Origin: Eubacterium sp. CAG:180
GTDB taxonomy: Bacteria; Bacillota; Clostridia; Oscillospirales; Acutalibacteraceae
Assembly: GCA_000432435.1 (NCBI GenBank)
Contig: HF993128.1
Coordinates: 12,166 to 18,471, forward strand
DNA length: 6,306 nucleotides
Direction: 5' to 3'
Position 1 is the first letter of the stretch; the number at the start of each line of letters is the position of its first letter. The notes under the pieces were generated by a model. The model worked only from the letters and a program-made list of their open reading frames with translations. It did not search any database and was not told the DNA's origin. Made by a program: the position numbers and the translations under genes. This document shows positions 1-6,141 of this stretch, piece by piece.

Positions 1-1235
1 CCCGACGCATTCTTGCCGCCTAATGCCGCACCGGAGGACACATGAGCGCCGCTGCCGCCGACGGACAAAGGAGCATCTGCAGGAGCGGAGTTTGTTTCCG
101 ACCCCGGATTTTGAAGTGCCGAATTGATAGCGGAAACCGCGTTATCGACCGCGCTTTGCGAAGCGTCAAGCGTCTCGGCAACGGATAATGCCGCGGCGTA
201 TGCATTTTTTACATTTGAGCGCGTTATAAGACCCGAATAAATGGTTCTTTCTATTGCCTTTGTAAGCGAGTCCTTATTCGCCACCGAAAAATAGCCGGAT
301 TTCGGCTGTTTTTCGACATTCGGAATTGAGGTTCCCATAGCACCGAAGCCGCCTATATCCGCTCCGTAGCCGAGAGTGAACTGTACTCTGACGATATCTC
401 CGTCGGAAAGGTATGTATCGGCAAAACCGACATTCGGGAAAACGTTATTGACGGAATACATCCAGCCCGAGCCGTTTGTTATTACAAATTCACCGAGATG
501 GCCTTTCCAGTTTTTCTCATAATCGCCGGGGTCATAAAACGTCATTGTGCTTTTAAGATGCGGCACCAAAACAGACGGTATTGTCGGTGAAATTCCGAGT
601 GCTTTCGGAGACGAAGCGGACGAGCTTCTCTGATAATTGTTATATCTCGCCGCAGACGCCGTACCGTCGGCTACATATGCGAGGTAAAACGAAGAGCTTA
701 CGCTGCCGCCGTAATAACCCACATATCCGTTTTCGTTAAGCAGGCGCAAAAGCTGCTGAGCGGACGTCTCGCCCTCGTATATATTTACTTTTTGGGGATA
801 CACGAGATATCCGCAGCCTATGGTGAACATTTCGACGCTCCAAACAGCCGTGCCGATTTTTTCGCCCTGCCGCGCTTTCTCGTAGTTAATGTGATATGTA
901 AGCTGCTTTTTTCGCCCGCCGTCGGACGATGCCGAAACGACAACCGTGTTATCGCCCTCAAAGGTAAAGTTAAGGGTATAGCTTGATTTTTCGTTATCGT
1001 CCCATGTTGGCGAAAGCTTTTCGCCGTTAAACGTAACCGTCGCTTTTATTTTTTCGCCTGACGCATTTCTCGCCCATACGTCAAATGTCTTTTTGCTTCC
1101 GCGCTGAGTTGTATTGTCGGAAAGCGTAGTTCTGAGCGTAGGGCCTGCCGCGGCAAAAACCCGAGACGACGGCAGAATAAGCAAAAAACACATAAAAAAG
1201 CAAATAAGAGCTCTTTTGGTTTTGTTTTTATCCGT
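1..1235 (-). CDS. secreted DUF4430 (transcobalamin-like C-terminal) protein, 3'-truncated by window edge
   Basis: The frame is open for 411 codons, from an ACG at 1233-1235 to the left edge, with no stop; the C-terminus lies outside the window. Counting from ACG as Met, residues 1-29 form a classic signal peptide (basic KNKTKR, hydrophobic CFFMCFLLIL, then VFAAA). Residues about 32-118 look like a small beta-sandwich. Residues about 135-293 match DUF4430 by the GWMYSVNN signature (257-264), a YEGETSAQQLL helix start (153-163) and the LSDGD turn (276-280). Residues about 316-376 are helical and FIVAR-like, followed by a Ser/Gly-rich linker from about 377 that may lead to a wall or membrane anchor. 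DUF4430 is the family of the C-terminal beta-domain of transcobalamin and intrinsic factor. The gene follows the sortase-anchored toroid protein by 114 nt and is probably in the same B12-controlled operon. Corrinoid binding is inferred. The start is uncertain: no canonical start codon fits the ribosome site, and the next in-frame ATG (residue 15) would cut the signal peptide. Confidence 0.9.
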
Positions 1236-1243
1236 GGTATATA

Positions 1244-1251
1244 CCTCCCTT
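1244..1251 (-). promoter_or_regulatory. Shine-Dalgarno site preceding an ACG codon
   Basis: The minus strand reads AAGGGAGG, a strong ribosome binding site. It lies 8 nt before the ACG at 1233-1235 that begins the DUF4430 frame. No ATG, GTG or TTG occurs in that frame between this site and codon 15. The site therefore supports initiation at the ACG, or an ATG-to-ACG mutation or base-call error there. Confidence 0.75.
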
Positions 1252-1264
1252 GCAAAATGAATCC

Positions 1265-1335
1265 GCCGATAATCGGCATTTTTCGGTTTAGTGTAAACGA
1301 TGTACCCGCCGGAGACAAAATGCCCCGTCGGGTAC
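1265..1335 (-). other. three successive small hairpins between the toroid and DUF4430 genes
   Basis: The 114-nt gap holds three inverted repeats. The first is GTACCCG (1302-1308) with CGGGTAC (1329-1335), extended by three more pairs after one mismatch. The second is GTTTA-GTG-TAAAC (1286-1298). The third is GCCGAT-A-ATCGGC (1265-1277), ending 14 nt before the ribosome site. None is followed by a T-run on the minus strand, so no ordinary intrinsic terminator is present. They could tune processing, stability or relative expression of the downstream gene; that role is inference. Confidence 0.5.
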
Positions 1336-1349
1336 GTAATCAATCCGTC

Positions 1350-4300
1350 TTATTCTTCGTCCTTTTTGCGTTTGGCGGTAACAGCCATTGCCGCAGCAAA
1401 AGAAGAGAACATTAAAAATGCAACCGCCGCATTTCCGATTCTGCCTGTTTTGGGAATTGAAACGCCCCTAATATCCGTATCGGCGGTATTTCCGGAATTT
1501 GACGTATTCCCGTCTGTACCCGGTACCGACGGTACATTGACATTTCCGTTGTCATTGCTACCGAGTGACGAATCTGTCGGAATTTCGTCAAGTGCCGCCT
1601 TGGCTTTTATCAAAGCGGTATTCACTTCGTCCTTATTCTTCGCCGCACTTATATCAGCCATACCTTTTTCGAGAGCCTTGTTAAATGCCTCACGATTGAG
1701 TGTGTAATCCGAAGCGTCCTTGTAGCTCTCGAGCTGCTCGAGTGCTGTCTTTTTGGCTTCTTTGAGGCTTATTATTTCGGAAAGCTCTTTTTCGGCGTTC
1801 AAAAGCACATCAAGATTTGAAACGTACGGCTTTAAATCGTCGTCGAGATTGTCATATGCGTTTCTTGCCTCGTTTATTTTAACGCCGCTGTCTGCCGTTA
1901 CATCGCCGATGTCGTTGATTTTTTCGACAACCTCGTTTACATCGTCGGCATCAAAAGTCTTTTGCCAATAAAGGATCGGATAGCCGCCGTTTACAAGAGA
2001 ATATTCGTCTTTTTTGAATTTTTCGCCGAGAAGCGCGAGGAATTCGGGAGATTTCATAAACTCGGTTGTCTCGCCTGTGGTACTTCCGTCACCGTTTCCG
2101 ATTCCGTTCTCTGTAACGGAAGAGTCATAATAGCATTCTTGAACCCTGTTATCATTTGTGAGCGAGCCTGCTATTGCGCCTGCCTGACCGTCGGATGAGG
2201 AAGTTATTTTACCTGCGTTATAGCAATTGACTATGGTGTGGCCGTCCTGAGCCTGTCCTACAATGCCGCCGAGTGAATAAATACCATTTATGCTTCCGAG
2301 GTTGTAGCAGTTGTCTATGGTAACCTCAACCGAAGTATCACGTCTTGTAGTATCGAGATGTCCTACAATACCGCCTGTATGGCCGCTGCTTGCATAAAGC
2401 GAGCCTACGTTGTAGCAGCCCGTGATATTACTCTTGCCGCCGTCGCGCACTGTACCGACTATACCGCCCATGTAACCGCTGCCGTAAATATCGGCACCGT
2501 TCCAGCAGTTTATAAAGTCTGCGCCGTTACTCCATTTGGCGATACCGCCGAGGAACGAAGTGTATATATTTTCTTTGCCGATTTCGCCGCTTGCGACACC
2601 GACATTCTTAATTACGGCATTTTGGCAGACAGTTCCGAAAAGTCCGCCGCGGAGAGAAGTAAGATTGTCTATGACATATCCGTCGCCGTCAAATACACCG
2701 TCAAACTGATTTCTGTCAGAGCCTATCGGGGTCCAGTTGTCATAGTCGCTGAGGTCGATATTATCGGTCATTTCAAAGTAAACACCGGTAGTTGCCATAA
2801 GCTTGGTATTTACGTAATATGACAGATTGTAAAGGTCCTCTGCCGTGCTTATAATGTACGGTGAAGTCTCGGAGCCCAAGCCCTCCCACGGGATTTTATC
2901 CTTTACCGTAACTGTTACAAAGGTCTTGAGTTTACCGCTCTTTATACATACCTTTTGAGTTCCGACTTCAAGTGAATCACCGGAAATTATCTCATAATCC
3001 GTTACGGGCTTTTGCGCTCCGTCGCTGTAATATGCGGTAACCTCCATGCCGGCAGCGTCAAAAGAGTCGCCGTCATAATATTCGGTCTTATCGGGTGCTT
3101 TTGTAACCGCGATAGAAGTGATGTACGGCGTATTTGAGTCAAGCTCTCCCTCGCCGCCGACAAGCTCTATTGCCGAAACAAGAGCCGAATAATTATTTAC
3201 GTATCTGCGTTCGTTTTCGGGAACCGCACGGAATTTTGCGAGTGCGCTCTTTGCCGCAGACTTATAATTTGCGTCCGTCGGCAGAGGAAGAGCGTCTATG
3301 GCGCTTACTGCGTCCGTGATTGCCGCTTTGGTTTCCGCGCTCCAGTCGCCGCGCATATCATAAAGTGCTCTCATCTTATTTTCAAATCTCCAATAAGCTA
3401 CGAGAGCGTAAGTTGCCTGATCGTTTGCCATACTGTTCCAGCCGTTGCCGACAACATGGCAGAAGCCGCCGTTTGTATCGCGGAATCTCAGAAGTCCGTC
3501 AAGGAGCGTTAAGCCGTCGGAGGTTATAAATCTGCTGTCCTTTTGGGGGTCGATTCCGACAGAAGTCAGCGCAACTATAACCTGAGCTATACTTTCGGAG
3601 TTATCGGTATTCCAGGAAGTAAAGCCCGCTTTATCGTTCATCATTGAGCCTAAGCGGTCAAATGCTTCGTCCACGCATTGACGAACCGTTTTTGAAACTT
3701 CGTCGCCCGAAATTTCATTTTTATATGTATACACGGTATCGTCATTGTAATAAGGAGCGAGCGCCTGTATTGCCATAGCGGTAATATCGACATCCGACGA
3801 TGAACCGTAACCGCCGAGAACCCAGCCGCCGTATTTATTGCCGTCTACGCCGTCGGTAAGCTGCATTTTAAGTATTTCTTTTATAAAAAGCTCACGCTGA
3901 TATGCGGCGTCGCTCGGAACCTCATACATACCGGTATCAAGAGCAATAAGACCCCATATCCAGCCGTTTATACCCTGTTTGCCGGGACCGCCCTTTACCT
4001 TGCAGTTATAGCTGCCGTCCGCGATAAGATTTATCGGCTGACCGTTATATGTTCCGAAGCTTGTGGGGTCGCCGCCGAGAGCCGCTATTGCAACAACGCC
4101 TCTGTGCCACTCGGTAGCCTTTACGCTGTGAAGTGTACCGCCGTTTTCGGTGTATGTCTTTTCGACGTATGACTTCATGGCATTGAGATAGTCGGTGTAG
4201 CCTGTGCCGTCGTCGATAAGATAAGTATATTTTCCGTCTACGGAATCGAAATATCCGTAACGACCCATAGCAAGTGCCATCCAGTCGGTAGCCGTAGAGC

Positions 4301-5408
4301 TGGCGCCTGACATATAGCTTTCATTGCCCAAAAGAGTGTCGGCGGAAGTGAGCCCCGCTTTGGTTTTTGAGCTCTTGACTGCCTCTTTAATGTAACCCGA
4401 AAGCTTTGCCGAAAGCTCGGTTCCCTCGCTGAACGAAGGACGAACGGGCTTATCTGCGGAAACAAGGCTTTCCCAAGCAAGCTTCGGATTTGTGTCGCCC
4501 GAAACAAATGCCGAACCGAGCATAGTCTCGGTTACGGAGTCAACCTTTGCCGCGCCGTCAACATCGCCTTTATTGCCTGTTGCCGCGAAAGACGAGGTTG
4601 AGAGATAATAGCAGTTCTCCGCCGTTCCTCTTGTGGCGCCTATCAATGCGCCGATATTGTTTTGGTAGCCTGCCGAGTCTTCAACCGTGCCTGCATTGTA
4701 GCAATTTACAAGCTCGGGAGACGCCGCTTTGTGTCCGCCGGCTACGCCGCCGACAGAGGCAGGACCTGATACCTTACCTGTGTTATAGCAGTTTTCGAGT
4801 TTGCCTGCGCGCCAATGCTGACCGCTTACGCCGCCTATGTAGCCTGTTGTACCGCTGACATTACCCGAATTGTAGCAGCCCGAAACGGTAGACGCGCCGC
4901 CGACATAGCCCACTACGCCGCCGACTCCCGAAGAGCCGCTGACATCGGCATTATTTCCGCAGCCAATTATATTGCCTGCATTGAGGTAACCGACAACGCC
5001 TGCAACCGATGAAGAACCGCTGACGCTGCCCTTAACCGTAACATTCTTAATCGTACCGCCGTTTACCTTTCCGAAAAGACCCGCATTGGAGCCCGAAGAA
5101 ATGTAAAGTCCGCTGATTACGTGGTTGTTTCCGTCGAATGTTCCGGCAAAAGCCGATGACGAGGAGCCTATCGGCGTCCATTCGGAGCCTTCTCCGCCGA
5201 GGTCGATATCGGCTGTAAGCTCTACTGTCTTTCCCGAAAAGTCTTCACCGCCGTTCACCTTTTCGGAGAACGCGAGCAGCTCCTTTGCCGACGATATTGA
5301 AAGATCAGCCGGTGCGGCAAGTACCGCAACGGGTATCACAGACAATATCATCACAAAAGCAAGAAGCCATGACAGACATTTCTTTACTGTCTTTTTAGGT
5401 TTTAACAT
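1350..5408 (-). CDS. LPXTG-like wall-anchored GLUG / alpha-alpha-toroid / Ig-like surface protein (1352 aa)
   Basis: Exported multidomain protein. Residues 1-31 are a signal peptide (KPKKTVKK, hydrophobic core, AVLAA). Residues about 35-320 are a GLUG-motif beta-helix. Residues about 335-685 form an alpha/alpha-toroid of terpenoid-cyclase/prenyltransferase type, seen as roughly six helix repeats such as DWMALAMGRYG (375), EWHRGVVAIAALGGDP (433), DVDITAMAIQAL (539) and SESIAQVIVALTSVGIDP (604). Residues 694-750 are helical and FIVAR-like. Residues about 761-836 are a Big_3-type Ig-like domain. Residues about 850-1150 are a second GLUG beta-helix. Residues about 1156-1277 are FIVAR-like helices. 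A Gly/Asn/Ser linker leads to IPKTG (1318-1322), a membrane segment (about 1326-1345) and a KRKKDEE tail, which is a sortase sorting signal. The start is fixed by AAAGGAG 6 nt upstream. It follows the small HNH-repeat gene by 22 nt in a B12-riboswitch operon. The toroid fold matches the alpha-domain of intrinsic factor; the ligand is inferred, and adhesin or glycan binding by the GLUG parts is also possible. Confidence 0.97.
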   Translation of the reverse strand: MLKPKKTVKKCLSWLLAFVMILSVIPVAVLAAPADLSISSAKELLAFSEKVNGGEDFSGKTVELTADIDLGGEGSEWTPIGSSSSAFAGTFDGNNHVISGLYISSGSNAGLFGKVNGGTIKNVTVKGSVSGSSSVAGVVGYLNAGNIIGCGNNADVSGSSGVGGVVGYVGGASTVSGCYNSGNVSGTTGYIGGVSGQHWRAGKLENCYNTGKVSGPASVGGVAGGHKAASPELVNCYNAGTVEDSAGYQNNIGALIGATRGTAENCYYLSTSSFAATGNKGDVDGAAKVDSVTETMLGSAFVSGDTNPKLAWESLVSADKPVRPSFSEGTELSAKLSGYIKEAVKSSKTKAGLTSADTLLGNESYMSGASSTATDWMALAMGRYGYFDSVDGKYTYLIDDGTGYTDYLNAMKSYVEKTYTENGGTLHSVKATEWHRGVVAIAALGGDPTSFGTYNGQPINLIADGSYNCKVKGGPGKQGINGWIWGLIALDTGMYEVPSDAAYQRELFIKEILKMQLTDGVDGNKYGGWVLGGYGSSSDVDITAMAIQALAPYYNDDTVYTYKNEISGDEVSKTVRQCVDEAFDRLGSMMNDKAGFTSWNTDNSESIAQVIVALTSVGIDPQKDSRFITSDGLTLLDGLLRFRDTNGGFCHVVGNGWNSMANDQATYALVAYWRFENKMRALYDMRGDWSAETKAAITDAVSAIDALPLPTDANYKSAAKSALAKFRAVPENERRYVNNYSALVSAIELVGGEGELDSNTPYITSIAVTKAPDKTEYYDGDSFDAAGMEVTAYYSDGAQKPVTDYEIISGDSLEVGTQKVCIKSGKLKTFVTVTVKDKIPWEGLGSETSPYIISTAEDLYNLSYYVNTKLMATTGVYFEMTDNIDLSDYDNWTPIGSDRNQFDGVFDGDGYVIDNLTSLRGGLFGTVCQNAVIKNVGVASGEIGKENIYTSFLGGIAKWSNGADFINCWNGADIYGSGYMGGIVGTVRDGGKSNITGCYNVGSLYASSGHTGGIVGHLDTTRRDTSVEVTIDNCYNLGSINGIYSLGGIVGQAQDGHTIVNCYNAGKITSSSDGQAGAIAGSLTNDNRVQECYYDSSVTENGIGNGDGSTTGETTEFMKSPEFLALLGEKFKKDEYSLVNGGYPILYWQKTFDADDVNEVVEKINDIGDVTADSGVKINEARNAYDNLDDDLKPYVSNLDVLLNAEKELSEIISLKEAKKTALEQLESYKDASDYTLNREAFNKALEKGMADISAAKNKDEVNTALIKAKAALDEIPTDSSLGSNDNGNVNVPSVPGTDGNTSNSGNTADTDIRGVSIPKTGRIGNAAVAFLMFSSFAAAMAVTAKRKKDEE
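1443..1457 (-). other. sortase sorting motif IPKTG
   Basis: The codons for Ile-Pro-Lys-Thr-Gly are followed about 4 residues later by an approximately 20-residue hydrophobic stretch and a positively charged tail. This is the standard tripartite cell-wall sorting signal, with Ile replacing the usual Leu. A sortase would be expected to cleave between Thr and Gly and attach the protein to peptidoglycan. No sortase gene is in this window. Confidence 0.85.
2130..2861 (-). repeat. second GLUG beta-helix module (in-gene repeat)
   Basis: Codons about 850-1093 of the surface protein. The module opens with IISTAEDLYNLSYYVN and WTPIGS...FDG, then GLFG. It then has coils carrying GGI(V/A)G-like turns and a (C)(Y/W)N-type step, with cysteines at 968, 998, 1034, 1062 and 1092. 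Order and opening mirror the N-terminal module, so an internal duplication is likely. At DNA level the copies are diverged. Confidence 0.85.
3354..4406 (-). other. alpha/alpha-toroid domain (terpenoid cyclase / prenyltransferase-like)
   Basis: Codons about 335-685 of the surface protein. Helix-forming repeats of the (D/S)xxxxAxxALxxxGxDP type recur about six times, separated by Gly/Trp-rich loops such as INGWIWGLIALDTG and NGGFCHVVGNGWNSMAND. The DxDD/DxDDTA motif of catalytic squalene cyclases is not seen, and the motif DVDITAMA stands in its place, so binding rather than catalysis is likely. Intrinsic factor and transcobalamin use the same general fold for their alpha-domain. Confidence 0.75.
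4611..5309 (-). repeat. first GLUG beta-helix module (in-gene repeat)
   Basis: Codons about 34-266. It opens with ISSAKELLAFSEKVN and WTPIGS...FDG, then GLFG (110-113). Coils carry GGV(V/S/A)G turns and a CYN-type step, with cysteines at 150, 178, 207, 236 and 266, spaced 28-30 residues. This is the usual period of GLUG-motif surface proteins, which fold as right-handed beta-helices. Confidence 0.85.
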
Positions 5409-5430
5409 ACCTTACTCCTTTCAAAACTCT

Positions 5431-5622
5431 TTACTTTTTGCGCTTCCCGCCGGGAGTTTTAAGACCGGCTTTTTCGAGAGCGCGCGGCCAAGGGCCTAAA
5501 AATGCCTTAATTCGCGAGCGTGTGGCGTCATCGAAATCGTCTTTTCGCGGAAGCCTTTTCAGCTCCTCGGATTTACGCACAAGCTCATTTACTGCCCATT
5601 TTTCTTTGTCGTCGCCAAACAT
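5431..5622 (-). CDS. 63-aa protein with one homing-endonuclease-associated (HNH_repeat-like) module
   Basis: Small basic cytoplasmic protein without signal peptide or membrane segment. Residues about 14-53 run KSEELKRLPRKDDFDD, then RSRIKAFLGPWPRALEKAGL. This matches the pattern of the homing endonuclease associated repeat (leu-rich helix, R/P-x-x-x-D/E-F, I-x-x-x-F/L-G-x-W-x-x-A-L-x-x-A-G-L), a probable DNA-binding helix module. The tail is Lys/Arg-rich (KTPGGKRKK). No HNH nuclease domain is present. The start is set by GGAGG at 5628-5632, 5 nt before ATG; a longer frame to 5772 would run back through the intrinsic terminator and is rejected. It is the first gene after the riboswitch terminator and 22 nt before the surface protein, so it is probably co-transcribed. 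A regulatory role is only inference; such short proteins are common and uncharacterised in Clostridia. Confidence 0.85.
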   Translation of the reverse strand: MFGDDKEKWAVNELVRKSEELKRLPRKDDFDDATRSRIKAFLGPWPRALEKAGLKTPGGKRKK

Positions 5623-5638
5623 AAAATCCTCCGAACAC

Positions 5639-5671
5639 AAAAAATCTCTCCCTGCCGAAAAGCAGGGAGAG
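5639..5671 (-). terminator. intrinsic terminator of the cobalamin riboswitch
   Basis: On the minus strand a perfect 10-bp stem (CTCTCCCTGC / GCAGGGAGAG; plus 5646-5655 with 5662-5671) has a 6-nt TTTTCG loop. It is followed by A and six T residues. It lies downstream of the riboswitch and just ahead of the first gene's ribosome site, so it is the expected expression platform: B12 binding should favour termination and switch off the operon. Confidence 0.93.
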
Positions 5672-5713
5672 TGCAACAAATTAACCAACGAAAAAATCTT
5701 GTGCAATCGGGCA

Positions 5714-5764
5714 AAGAGTGCACCGACAGCACAAAGCAAAAGCTGATAAATCGGCTGCACTCTT
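5714..5764 (-). promoter_or_regulatory. expression-platform hairpin, candidate antiterminator partner
   Basis: The minus-strand RNA forms AAGAGTGCA / TGCACTCTT (5756-5764 with 5714-5722). After one bulged G it adds CCGA / TCGG and then CAGC / GCTG across an internal loop. No T-run follows. The strand AGAGTGCA (5756-5763) can instead pair with a second TGCACTCT at 5668-5675, which overlaps the 5' arm of the terminator. This gives a plausible switch between two structures. Confidence 0.6.
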
Positions 5765-5788
5765 CTCACCAAAGTTGTGTTTAACCAT

Positions 5789-5962
5789 AAAAATACGGCA
5801 GGTCTCCTGACTTATGATCCCATACATCACGGGAAGAGTCGCCTTCTCGGAAAGCTCCAATGGATCGGACTCTCTTACGTCAAACACAGTAATGGCGGTT
5901 GTTCCGGATTTTGACCGGATTCCCTTTTAATTCGCGGCAAGAACCGCGAAACCGTATTTTTT
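5789..5962 (-). ncRNA. cobalamin (B12) riboswitch aptamer
   Basis: The minus strand carries the family's hallmark blocks in order. P1 5' arm AAAAATACGG (5952-5961) pairs over 10 bp with CCGTATTTTT (5789-5798). Then come a CGCGG/CCGCG hairpin, TTAAAAGGGAATCCGG (the conserved AAAAGGGAA block), AAAATCCGG, ACCGCCATTACTGTG (the CCGC-N-ACTGT block), a GAGAAGGC element, and finally the diagnostic AAGTCAGGAGACCTGCC (5797-5813). The family binds adenosylcobalamin or related corrinoids and usually represses B12 uptake or synthesis genes when bound. Here it precedes a terminator and the three-gene operon. The exact corrinoid preference cannot be read by eye. Confidence 0.96.
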
Positions 5963-5987
5963 ATCAAATATTAAACTGTATAAGCCC

Positions 5988-6043
5988 AAGTTGCAAAGAC
6001 GAACCGGCAAAAAGCGTCGATTCTGCGGTTTATCTTGCAACTT
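5988..6043 (-). other. hairpin at the 5' end of the operon leader
   Basis: AAGTTGCAA (6035-6043) and TTGCAACTT (5988-5996) form a perfect 9-bp stem on the minus strand, with a second short AACCG/CGGTT stem inside. Its first base coincides with the predicted transcription start, about 7 nt after the -10 box. Hairpins at the very 5' end commonly protect mRNA from decay in Firmicutes; that role here is inferred. Confidence 0.6.
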
Positions 6044-6049
6044 ATTGAT

Positions 6050-6078
6050 ATTTTACTACATAAATATTGCGCCGTCAA
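6050..6078 (-). promoter_or_regulatory. sigma-A promoter of the riboswitch operon
   Basis: The minus strand has TTGACG (6073-6078), a 17-nt spacer and TAAAAT (6050-6055), each box differing from consensus at one base. The predicted start is near 6043, about 80 nt before the aptamer. A weaker alternative (TTGCAA at 5991-5996, TTTAAT at 5970-5975) has a 15-nt spacer. Confidence 0.78.
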
Positions 6079-6093
6079 TAAAACACGGCGCAA
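6067..6093. repeat. perfect inverted repeat overlapping the operon -35 box (possible operator)
   Basis: TTGCGCCGT (6067-6075), 9-nt spacer, ACGGCGCAA (6085-6093). One arm overlaps the -35 box at 6073-6078. A two-fold symmetric site in this place fits a repressor or activator dimer. A terminator is less likely because no good T-run follows on either strand. Confidence 0.55.
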
Positions 6094-6141
6094 AATATGT
6101 GCGTAATACCTGTTTGAATTTGAAAAAATTTTAGTAAATTA

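Noticed and set aside
1046..1318. Minus-strand 90-codon frame with a hydrophobic patch
   Set aside because: It overlaps the signal peptide and N-terminal domain of the DUF4430 gene in another frame. It has no ribosome site, ends abruptly, and shows no family features.
1300..5012. Several plus-strand open frames (for example 1300-1707 and 2358-2822) opposite the large gene
   Set aside because: They are antisense shadows of the repetitive surface-protein gene, with low-complexity composition and no ribosome sites.
2130..5309. Recurring GLUG coding repeats as a possible CRISPR or DNA tandem array
   Set aside because: The repeats are conserved at protein level, diverged at DNA level, and lie in one continuous reading frame.
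5431..5772. Longer N-terminal version of the HNH_repeat protein (113 codons)
   Set aside because: The extra codons read through the intrinsic terminator and the platform hairpin. The internal ATG at 5620-5622 has GGAGG 5 nt upstream and starts just before the domain.
5681..5887. Minus-strand 68-codon open frame inside the leader
   Set aside because: It lies across the cobalamin aptamer and its expression platform, has no convincing ribosome site, and its sequence is fully explained by riboswitch structure.
6067..6093. Inverted repeat read as an intrinsic terminator
   Set aside because: No adequate T-run follows on either strand, and the repeat sits over a promoter -35 box, which fits an operator better.
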